A stretch of 64,000 nt of DNA from Epinephelus fuscoguttatus (lineage: Eukaryota > Chordata > Actinopteri > Perciformes > Serranidae). How positions within the stretch are numbered: the stretch's first letter is position 1; the number at the start of each line of letters is the position of its first letter. Below are positions 21,501-33,500 of the stretch, piece after piece. Position numbers and translations under genes: made by a program. The notes beneath the pieces are model-generated. The model saw nothing but the letters and a program-made list of their open reading frames with translations. It was not told the origin of the DNA and ran no database searches. Where the stretch lies: assembly GCF_011397635.1 (NCBI RefSeq), contig NC_064753.1, forward strand, positions 36,294,322-36,358,321. Direction: 5' to 3'.

Positions 21501-24500
21501 AGTTTGTTCAGTATTTCTTTCTTTTGACTGCAGGCATGTAAATAGATGCGATACTCACAATGAACTCTGAGGCGATGATCCCGTCCACAATGGCACAGAA
21601 GAAAGACGCGATGACTCCGATGCTGATGAATATGATCGCTGCCACGAGCTTAAAGAGACGAAGATGGTAAGGTCATGAGAAATCATTTTGGAACAAATAA
21701 AAAAGCACCAATGAGTATCATCAGAGTAAGTCAGCAGCAAACAACTTGTGTTTATTTGAGTGCACAAATTCTTTTGACAAATTATTTCAAAATGAAATGA
21801 TGAAAAAATGTTGATGATGACTATGAAGAAGGTACTTTTAAAATAAATAATCAGGAATCTTGAATTTGTAGAAAACATAAATGTATTTATAAAAACCTAT
21901 TTTTTATGACCAAATTTTATCAAGTAACGACATCACAGTTTACAGACCTAAGTATATACAAAGACAGAGGACACTAAAAATGACTGTCACATTTATGTCT
22001 ACTGACAGTATCATAATTTCATTTTCCAGCGTATTTTTATTTGTTTCTTATTGATTCTTATTAATAATTTATACACCAGAACACACAGACACACACACAC
22101 TGTAAGCTTTCTGCATGGGTGTGTCCTGATTGGTCGTCTGCAGTGTCTGGGCTGCAGGACGATAAAGGAAATGTACGACTTCTTGCTCTGCCAACACAGA
22201 GGTGCTTTGTGGGTAATTTATGGGCACAGAGGCGACGTACAGGACAGAGGGACGGCCTTTTGTACCAGCAAGGTCAATCTAATTCTCCCACTCTGATACA
22301 CACACACACACACACACACAAACACACACACCCTTATTGTTGCTTATCTCACACATTCACACAGTTCTGTACAATCATCCCAAAATCTGATCACTGATTA
22401 ATAACCTTAAATCAGTGACTCACACGTGTTTTTTCATAAAGCTTTTACTGTAAGACAAAGCACTTCTTTGATATTACACACACACACACACACACACAGC
22501 CGATCAGACGCAGCTGGCTGATCGCAGATGTCTGATCATGAACTTTATCACTGAGCATCGTTTACTGTCTGTTCGATCGCTCCTCCAGGACCGAACCTGC
22601 TGTACTGAAGCAGGAGATTAAACACATGCTTTTTTTTTTTTATAGAGAAAAAATTGGTCTAAAATGATAGGTGGGATACAGCAGGCTGTCCCAAAAATTG
22701 AGCAGAGTTACCACTTAACAGTTGTATACCTCCACAGACCTCCATATCTCTGTAGACTCATTTGTAGCCATGACACTTGACCACGCTTCAAATGCAGATG
22801 TTGCTGCAAGGACACTACAAATTCTAAAGTGTGGATGCTTGAAAGACATTTTCAGCCTCGTCAGGACAGAAGATCTATACAGTCAGTGCTGCTTCAAGGT
22901 GGACACCAAAGATCAGTAGCTATCACCAGTTCAGTATCCAACCAAAAGTGAGATATGACGCTGAGTAATGGCCAGAAAAGTGTTTTGGCAGAACATTATG
23001 ATGTCACACTGAAGTTGACCTTTGACCTTTTGGATATGAATGTCATCACTTCATAATTTTAGACTGTTAGACATTTGTATTAACTTTTGTCATAATTAGC
23101 GTATGAATTCTGAAGTTATGGCCCAAAATGTGTTTTGTAAGGTCGCAGTGACCTTTAACCACTAAATTCAAGTATTCAGTTCACTGTTGAGTCAAAGTAC
23201 ATGCCAAATTTCAAGAAATTCACTCACACAATGTTCCACAAAAAAAAAATCACATTCACAAGAATGAAGCAGATGAGGTCACAGTGACCTTGACCGTTGA
23301 CCTTTTACACCCAAAATCTAATCAGTTCATCTTTTCAAATTTGAATAAAATCCTCAATGCGTACTTGAGGTATCATGTTCACAAGAACAGAGCGTGCATA
23401 TGGATGGATGGACATCCCAAAAACATAATGACCACAGCTATCACCGGCGCGGCGGCACAAAAAACCCAGTTTACAATTTTCTTTACTTCCCTAAAAAGTG
23501 CAGGACAGTAAAAGAAGAGATCTGTGGCTCCATGCTGTCTGCTGACAGGATTAAAAATGGCTTCTGTGACCTCAGGGTACCTGTGCAGATGTAACACTAA
23601 TCATCCCCAGGTGGGGGCGCAGTGAGCTGCAAGGAGACATCTAATTGGCTGCAGATAATTCTCTGTTGAAAAGAATGCGTTAACAAACCCAGCAATGTCA
23701 GGGGAGTCTCAAAAAGTCATTTATATATATAAAACTCAAAATACAGTTGTTAATCCTTCTGTGTGCATTATTTCATTATGATACCAATCTGACCCTGTAG
23801 CTCTTGAGGATCTGAGACCTCTGGGCAGTTGCCCACTTTTCCCACTGGGTAATTCATTCTTTGGTTTCTGATGTCACCCAGTGATAGAGCTAAAAACATG
23901 AGGGAAATATCGTCAAACTCAGTCTGCACACGCCTTCACAGTCCTGAGAAGAGGTCTAACCATGTGGGTGAACCAGTGCTACAAAGGGCCTTTCAGTATT
24001 TTTTAATTTGGTTTTTAATTCCACATGTTTTGGCTGATCAGAAATAAACATAGCAACCCAACATAGTGGTGTAATTGTCCAAATATGATGACATTTATTT
24101 GACATGTCAGTTTTATTCAGGCTAATCTTTTGTTAAGTTAGTGGCCAGGTGTCACATATGAAATGTCTTGCTGTAGACTAACACAAAGCGTGGTGAAATG
24201 GATATTAAGGGAATTTTAAACTGAATTTCCCTGAATAAAGTGAAATGAGAGCGGTGCTGAGAAAATAAGCTTTTTCTGGGTGGGTTTTATCTGCCACTGG
24301 CCCAGACTCTCCACTTCATTAGCGGTTTAAATGACTCTGCTTTTATGGGCTGCAAGTGGGAGATGAGGCCAGCAGCAGAGACAATAGAGCCTGACAACTG
24401 CATTACTTCACATTACCTTAGCACCAGCTGCCAGCACATAAAACACCTCAACACACACTCTGTCGCCCAAACCCCCAAATCTCCCCTGATACAGCTGAAC

Positions 24501-27500
24501 GGAGAGAAAAATCAAATACTGAGAAAGATTAAAGGCTGTGGATGGTTTTCTGCTCTCAGGAGTGGAGTCAGTGAGGAAATATTAAAAAGACCGCAGTGGT
24601 GGAAAGTACCAAGTACTGTACTGTGGCACAGCTGTGAGGTACTTGTACTTCACTTGATTATAGCAATTTTATGCTACTTTATACTTTAAATCCAGTACAT
24701 ATCTTGAATATTGTACTTTTTCATTCTGCTAAGTTCATGTGCCAGCTATATTCCCAAGTTACTATTTCAACTTTTCCAATACAACCCATTGTAAAAGACC
24801 AGCTAAAACAGTAATCTGCTACTTCGCTGATATCGGATTTTGAATGAAGTACTTGGATTGGCCTCTGGTCATGGTCAAGGTGGCGGCTTAGTTTTTGTGC
24901 TCCCAACGATTTGGCAAATTAACCCTGAGAACACTTCAGAAAACAGCAAAGTGTATGTTTTCAGACACGATGGAAAACAGGGTTATTAGAAGTAGTAGAA
25001 AAACTATGCCTGTGAAAGAAAATACTGATGTATGGCCACCACAAAGCAGCGCTAACCAAAGTAGCTTCCCCACCTACGACATTAGGGGGAGACAGATGGA
25101 GCGCGTGATGCTAGCCTTTAAAGTTCACTGAAACAAGTTTTTTACCTTTCAAGTTAATAAATAGTTAATAAATAGTTCCTTATTTACACATCCAGCAGCT
25201 ACAGAGCAACATTAGCATTAATTTAAAGTTTGTCCACGTGATGAATGTAAGTCCAGTAGTCACTCTCCTTTTACCTCTGTGTTTGGTCACTACCAATGAA
25301 AGTTGCTCTGTGGCATCCTAAGCCAAAGATGTTCAGCCTCCCAGGTACAAAATTACCCTGATCTTCAAAATCATTGGGCTCACAGAGTAAGCGCACTAAA
25401 GAAATTTGCAGGCCAAGCGGCTAACTTCCAGTTTAGCGCTTTGCTTGTGTGGCTCTCCTAGACTTTAGCAACGTTATCGGATCGAATGGACCGAATGGGG
25501 TTTTGATATCCTAAAAAATGTATCCTCTGATTTACAGATGTCTCTTTCACAATGTAAGTCTATGGGAAAAAATCTTTTCAGGCCAAATGGCATCATCTAA
25601 CGGACTTTGAGACTGTAGTTACATGGTTTGGCCACTGTGTCAAATTGGCGCTGTTCCTGGGGGCTTTGTCTCTGCCAAATCCTGAGGACTCCTGCTGTTC
25701 GGTGATTACTAAGTAGTGTACAGTCACTTTTTTTTTTTTTTTAGCTTTTTCTTTGAAAGTTGCCTGTTGCAGCTGAAAATAATGCTACGAGAGCAGAGAG
25801 AGTGAAACAAAACGCTAAACAATGAGCTGAGACCTGTTATAAACCTCCGTAAAGTCGAGGAGAGCTTCTAATTAAGGTATTAAGGTTCATTAGTACGAGG
25901 CATTTGATACATTATTATAAAGAATATTAATTGTAGCTGCTTTAATTACTGAAAAACAAAGAAATACCAATAAAAGACAAAGACACACATGATAAAAGTT
26001 TTACAGAAGAAGATATACCAACGATAAAGAGGTAAAGACACAAGGAGGGATTTTATAGCTTCAGTAAAGATAGCTATCAGGTTATGTAACTAAAGTCGCT
26101 GACCTCTTCAAGGTCTTTATCCCCCTGCTCAGTGGTCCAGTGACCAGTCACGACCACAGCTGGACACCCTGGTAATAAGAACCGTGTTGGGTAAAATATG
26201 GCCCTTTTAAAGGTTCACCGTTCCGCTTTCTGAGCTGCAAGGTGACCAAAAGGACGGCGGTTTGTGAGATACAGGCACTAACTACAGAGCGAAGAACACG
26301 AGCTACATGAAGCATTTAGCCATAAAGAAATCTCACAGTGTATCGGGGCAGTGAAGCCTGCTTTAGGAGCAGCAGGGTGAGGGCAGATAGGAGGGCAGTT
26401 TACAGACAGATTTCATGCTCTATGAGCCTTTTAAACGTTTTGAAGGACAAGATAACAGTAAACGTGGTAATATACGGTTATTAGGATTTTAAAAAGCTTT
26501 ATTCAAGAAATGTCAGTGGAGCACAAATGTGTGTTTGACCTCTCTCAGATTCATAATGAGGGCTGGTCTCTCGGGAACATTTGTGATTGGAGCACATGTC
26601 TAATAACATTTTAAAAATCTAGAGATAAAGCTTCCTATTAAGCGAAGAGAAATTTCTGCCTGTCAGCTAGGCTGTTGATGTCACAGTCTCTCCACGGCCT
26701 AGCACCAAAGTACATTTCTGACATGTTAGTGCCATATGAACCATCTCGGACTCTGAGGACCTCAGGGACCGGCCTCCTGCTGGTGCCCAGAGTCAGGACT
26801 AAACATGGGGAATCAGGATTCCAGTTTTATGCAGCTAAAATCTGGAACAGTCTTTCTGAAGATGTGAGACAGGCCTCTACTCTGACAATGTTCAAATCTA
26901 GGCTCAAAACAGCTCTATTTCACTGTGCATATGACTGAAAGGATCTTATCTGCACTCTTCTCTTTTAAAGTTCATTTTAAAATGATTATTTATGTTTTTA
27001 TTTTGTATTGTGATTTTAATGCATTTTCTTGTTCTGTAAAGCACTTTGAATTACTTTGTGTACGAATTGTGCTCTACAAATAAACTTGCCTTGCCTTGCT
27101 TTTTAAGGTTAAGTGAATTCACAAACTAAACTCCTAGTGCATGGTCACACGAGTGAAGTGACCATCGCCTGCCGAGGTGATATTCGTGCTGAATGTGGGC
27201 AGAGCTGGATGAGACACACACAGAAAGCTAGCATGCGAGCTAATGTTAGCTTTCATTCATGCCTGTCTCACGACTCACTGCCAGCCAAGAAGTATCTATC
27301 ATTTGGGACAGTTTGTATTTTTCATATGATATCGGCTGGTTAAACAAGGCAACAATCAATGTCTCCTCCTCACATACATCTTTAGGATTAGCTGCGGCTG
27401 GGACTTTGCCAGTTAAAGTTCACCAAAGTTAGACCCCACATGATGCAAAGATGTGAATTTGCTTCGGTACAGAAAAGGAAAGTTTTATTTGTCCCTTCAC

Positions 27501-30500
27501 TTCCACTGAAAAGAAGTGAACAGGCGGTGAATATCTGCAGGCGTTAATTTGTCACATGTGTGACCCTTCTTCCTCCCCACAGTGAGTGAGCGAACTCTGA
27601 TGGATAGAGCATGACTAATCGTCCAGATATACCCTGAGTCACAAAAACATTCAGGGAGCCTATCGAGCCCTGAGTCATCATCTTGCTCTGACAAAAAGCG
27701 GCGCGAAATGCTTCATAAAAGACAGCCAGGGCGAGCGTTTTCAAGCAAGCTACACGTCACTTTGCCTGTTTGCTGACACACGCAGAAGGTTAGAACGCCT
27801 ATAACAAAGTGGTGACACTAGACGTGATGCAAATGAGCAAACATCAGATTGCCTCCCAGTTTCTCTTATAGAGATGCCCAAACCAGGGTGCTCCATAGCT
27901 CACCTAGTAGAGTGCACGCCCAACTGTGTCCTGGCCGCAGCAGCCCAACATGCGCCCTGGCTGCAGCAGCCACGGGTTGGATTTCAACCAGCGGCCCTTT
28001 GCTGCATGTTGAAGTTGTTAATTTCTGTAATCAAAGTTGGGAACATCTCTTTTTGGCAGCGGTATTTAAACTCGCCACTTCTCTGAATGTTAACAGTTCA
28101 AACAACATCGTCCTCCATCTGCTGCCTCGTAACGTCAGACAAGCAAAGAGCCTGTGAGCTGCAGGAAGAACACGGAAAGCTTCGGAGCTCTCAGATGTCT
28201 GTGTGGTATTGTCAGCATGTTGGTTAGTTGTTCTTTAATGAGTGACCTCGCTCTGCCAGCCAGCTCTCGTGTTACCGCCCTGAGCCTCGGACACAGGATG
28301 GGAAGAAGACACCTGTGTGAGAGCAGCGTCGTGCCACATGTGCCTCATAACAGACACCGTAGACCGGCGCTGGTGTGGCAGCAAACTCGCCATTAAAGTT
28401 TAAAGCACAGATGGGAGCGATGCCAGGAGAGGCAGACGGATACAGCAGGCTGTAAATGTCTTTGCCAGCAAGATAGAAAGTTTCCCTCACACATTTACAG
28501 CCGCAAACACAACATGAGAAATAACACAACAGCAATGACTCAAAAGGAGTGAGAGCCTACAGAAAATATGCTTTAACATAAACATTTTTATTAAACATTT
28601 ATCTTCGTTAAATTATGATTTATTCTATTATTAGTCAGCTGCACCTCTCCACATGTGTGAACAGCTCTAAGTGTGTACGGACACTGTATATTCTTTATGT
28701 TATGTACAGCCTATGGTGCAGACCGGATTAGATACGGTAGACTTCAGTGTAAGGTAAGACAACGACACCCTGCACGCCACATGAAAAATTCACAACACAC
28801 ACTGTATCACAGTCACGGTGACAGGTTTACATCTCTATCACACCAAGACACTATTTCTCTGAGTACGCCTGTAAAGTGCCTCTAAATGTCTGTACAGTCA
28901 TTTATTAAATGCATTTCTGAAGCCTTTTATCTTTCTTTTTTTTAATGTAACATATAAAGAAGTGCCCCAAGATGGGGACACTCAACTTGCTTTGCCCAGG
29001 TGCCACTTTTGGAAAATGTCAGGAAACCAGAAGCCACTTAATAAACAAACATTAATAACATTTATTAGCATATATAATTAATGAATTGCATGTTTTCAGC
29101 CTTTCAGCATTTGGCGTCCTCACTCATCTTTGCCAAGAGGCAAATCCACTCGCAGCACAACTCAGGTGTACGCATTGGCGTTTCTAGGATTTAAGGACAT
29201 TAGGAGCTTAGGGCTCATTTATGCTCCCTTTACGTACGAAAATGTATACGTCTGTTCAAACGATATTACCGTCACTGCCCACATACTTCCATGCGCCCTT
29301 TATGTTGGCATGGATGTTAACCCATATATCCACCAGGAGGCAGCCCAGTGTCAAAAGTTTATGACAACAACAAACTCAAAAACAAACATGGCGACTGTGG
29401 AGGAGATATTGATAATGTACCTCTTGCATAAAAGACAAAAACAGAGGCAGCATTGTAGGAGGCGGTGGTCGGTGAGGCCGTTAAATACATCGCGACTGGA
29501 GGACGGAGAATTCTTTTCTCTAGTACTGCTGATGAGAGAAATTGAATTGTTATTTCTTCTTCGTGTCTCACTAGAGCTACGTATCGGGTAGTGACAGCAA
29601 CACTGCCCCCATGGTTCCCGGTGGTACTGCTCCGTTTGGCCCGTATCCGTAAGCTTTATGGAAACGTGCAGAAATAGCCCACCCCCATTTTGATACTATC
29701 TCAGCCAAAGCTCTATTTTGATTGATTGCCACTTGGCACCCTATCACGAGCCAGATTTTGCTCATGGGCCTTAAGTTGAGTATCATTGCCCCGAGGTCAT
29801 TGTCATCAGTGACTGTAAATTTTAAGGTTTTAGCACTTTACAGTTTAAATAAATTATTCTCTCTTCTTGATGTACTTTGACTGATTTTATTTAAAAAAAA
29901 TAATTTGGTTTCCTGCCCAAAATGTTATTCCTGGTCATTTGGAAACAGCATTAAGTTTACATAAATGTCCTGAAAATATAATTCAAGGTAACTGAATAAA
30001 TTTAATATAAAAAAGGCAATTTAAAAAAAAAACTTTTTTCTGGACTTTTTCTGGTATCTAATCTTTTTCTCGGGGAGATAGAGTGTATTTTTATATTTTT
30101 TATATTTTTAAAATCCTTGTTATGCCCTGGAATTTTAACTTAGTATCTCTTTAGTTTCTCTCTGTCCTTGTTTTTTTAACCAATATTTAGGTACAGCACA
30201 TTTTCACTCACCTCGTCACATACTGACATTTGGTCATGGACTTTCCACATCCACACACAACGTGAAAAATATCCTTGGTGCATTGTTTGTTGCCGTTGTG
30301 GGACGCCGTGTCAAGTTCTGCCTGTTACATGCATTGTCTTCTTTCAAACTACACTTCTGTTTTCACAGGAAATCTAACATTAATGATGGTGGCAATCCAG
30401 TTTCCCCCTTGGGGATTATTAAAGTTAATCCTAATCCTAATGCTCCTAATTAACATACAGTCTCTTTCAAAATAAACGCACTATATCAGTACAACACCGC

Positions 30501-33500
30501 GAGTTGATGTTTTTTTTCCTTCAACAAAAAAACACACATGGTTGGGTTTAGGCGACAAAAATATGTGGTTAGGGTTAGGAAAAAGGAACAGGGTTTGGGT
30601 GGAAGTCAGTGTTTGTTGGACCCAACAATAACTTTTGTCCTTGTCCCGCCACGTTTTCCCTGATGCCGCTGGGCGCTGTTAAAGTACAGCAGCTGGCTGC
30701 GTATCATGCTGAAATTAAAGGATGCCTTTTTTCATTGGTTTCTGATGCTGCAAGTCACTGCCCAAGCACCAGATTTCAACGACTTCGGAGTGAGAACGGG
30801 CTCTTAGGTAATGTAGAGTATATGATGAATGTTACCACACACTTGACTTAAGTCTTTATCTGAAATAACAGATTAAATACTCCTACTGGACTTATCTGAC
30901 AATAAACTGAGAGAAATAAATGAGACGTGACTCATCAAGAAACTTCCACGATAATACTGCACTCTCAACAGGATGGACACTTTAACTTTTATGTAAAATT
31001 AAACGTGTGCAACATAAATAATTTGGACCAATTCAGAGGTGAAAAACAAGGATCCTAATCTGCTAAAGTTTCTGTGTCACTGGTGTCCTCTTCAGTCCTT
31101 GCAGGGACTCGGTTTGTCTCATGCCGGGTCTCATGTCCTGAGAATGTGATACACAGGGGAACAGTTTCAGCTTCTGGTTGCTGCTGGCATCTGTATCTGT
31201 CGGCCTCCTGACTGCTGCCAGTAATGAGGACGGTTGGAAATCAGTTCATGATTTTGTTCCCATTATTCTGTTTAGTTTTTTGGAGGAGTCTGAAGTTCTC
31301 AAACTGAGGTTTCTAATCAATTTTTTTTTTAACTTTCACCTTAAGCTTTTCAGACAGGTCTTCAGTCTGCCTGTGAGTCTCTACTCTGAGGCACTTTGAT
31401 GATACTGTACCTGTGTCCCTGTCTGAAACAAACGAGCCCTGTCAGCATCTGACCAATACTAATGCGATTTCCCCTCTCGTCACAGAAATCCAGAGCCAAT
31501 CATGTTCACTTCCCCCCGACCACAAATCCAGTCACACACACTGTCCCGGGCACAAGGACCAAGAACACATTACTCAGCCAACCAGTAATCAGATTTGCTT
31601 CTTGCTCATAATAGAGCAATTTCCCCTAAAACAGTTTCGTGAATTTGCAAAGTCTGTAACATGAACCTCTCATTTATGGTGAAGCCTATATATATATATA
31701 CGTCCTGTATTCCAGGAACAATGCCTCATTTTTAGAAGATGAATATTGTGAAGCCTGAACAGAAGTAACCCTGACAGAGAACAAACAGGGAGTGAATGAG
31801 ACAATTGGAGCTGTCGTCGTGAACAAAAAAGGGTTGACAATCACGTTGAATGCACTTTTCCAATCCCACTGAACATTTGCAAAATCCCTTTTTGGCCACT
31901 TGGGTGCAGCAGAACAAGTTGTAAACACAACACTGAGGATACTGTCAGCTTTTAAAAGTTGATAAAGCGCAACACTGCCATTCATTTAGAAGTGTAAGTC
32001 TAATATTCTCCGTCTAGCACTGTTTTGGTGTCTGGCACTTCCTGTTCAGCTGCTAAATGCTCCACTTTGTTCACCAGTAAGATTATGGAAATTAACCTAT
32101 AAAATACCAACCATGCATGCAACATTTGTTTTGAAGTTTGAGGTACGCATTGTATATAGTTAACCCTAATTGGCTATCTCGGCTGACATTACTGTATTTC
32201 AAGAGGTCAAATCTTTTGAGGGAAAACTGTCAACGCCATTTTCAAAGGGGTCCCTCGACCTCTCAACTCAATGTATCTGAATGAAAATGGGTTCAGTGGG
32301 TACCTACGAGTGCTGTGGCAAAAACCATGCCGCTTTTTACATGCAGTACAGATGTGTTATTTCTGTCTAGTGTATTTGAATGTTTCTGCATACTGGGGTC
32401 CCTGAACAATCTTGGAATTGCAGTGATTGAGTATGAATGGAAAGCTGAGACTATTGTGGATTTAATGAGCCCAGATTTATTCATGTTAAATGATGTTAGC
32501 CCCCATGATAGCTATATCATTGTAGTGAAACAGGTGTCAATGTATAAAATGACCTATTGTGACCTGCAGGATAATCACAGCCTCATGAAACTTTACAATG
32601 CCGAACGAGAGACCACAGGCGTTCAGAGGATGTGTGGCTTTCATATGTATATTGACAATAAGGTGGTTTCTCGGCAGGTTTCAGAATGGAAGTGCTCGCC
32701 ATCCAATTGCTGAAAAATGCAGCTTTTAGAGAAATCTCCACATTCTGAAGTGTTGGATACCAAGTCACAGCATAAGGTCTTTGGTGTCTTAATATGGTGT
32801 TTTGGAGGAATGTTTGACCATTTTTATCAATTCTCAGTTGTTAAAAAATGCTTAAATTTAGTAAAAAGTCTGTGTAAGAAATGGTATCAACCCAAAAAAC
32901 TTCAATCATAATGTTTTAAGTCCATTTATACTCGAAAGTTTAAAAGTTTGAGAAGGCGCCTAACCAAAACACAATGTTTAATACATACAGTATCTATGAC
33001 TAGAACAACTTGACACACAGTGCTGAGATAAATCTCAAATTAATCTTCAGGCTCCCATCTTTCAGGTGATATATTCCATCTTTACGTGGCATACACTATT
33101 GACCTCCTATCTCCCCACAATGATCCCCTGTCCTCCCTAAAAAAAGACCAAAATGTGTCTATGGTGGGTCACGTTAAGAGGTCTAAATGAGACGACAAAG
33201 GTGTCAAATGGAATGGAATAAATAAAACCATCATCGCCATGTGATTTTAAATGGGTTGCTACGATGACATGAGTGTCAGAGGAACAGACTCACCATGGGT
33301 CGGCGATTTTCCACCAGGTGGATGCCAACAATACCCAGGAACGCTCCAAAACTCAGCTGGAGGCACAAGACAACAACACACCGTGTCACAACCATACAGT
33401 GTGTGAAGGGTTAATGACATTAATGCATGTTCAGAGTATCAGGACATAGAGATGTAAAGGTTGTGAAGGTCAGTGGTGAGGTGACGGTCACTCACAGTGA

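Noticed and set aside
30572-30590. ggttagggttagg, possible interstitial telomere repeat
   Set aside because: Only about two units are present, inside a dispersed repeat with 'gggtttaggcgacaaaaata'; not a telomeric array.
31178-31399. Frame starting [20 protein letters not shown] that looks like a signal peptide
   Set aside because: There is no ATG, no following conserved domain and no supporting exon.
32315-32713. 132-codon plus-strand frame in tmem255b intron 3
   Set aside because: It overlaps a dispersed repeat, has no recognisable domain and no splice or start context of note.
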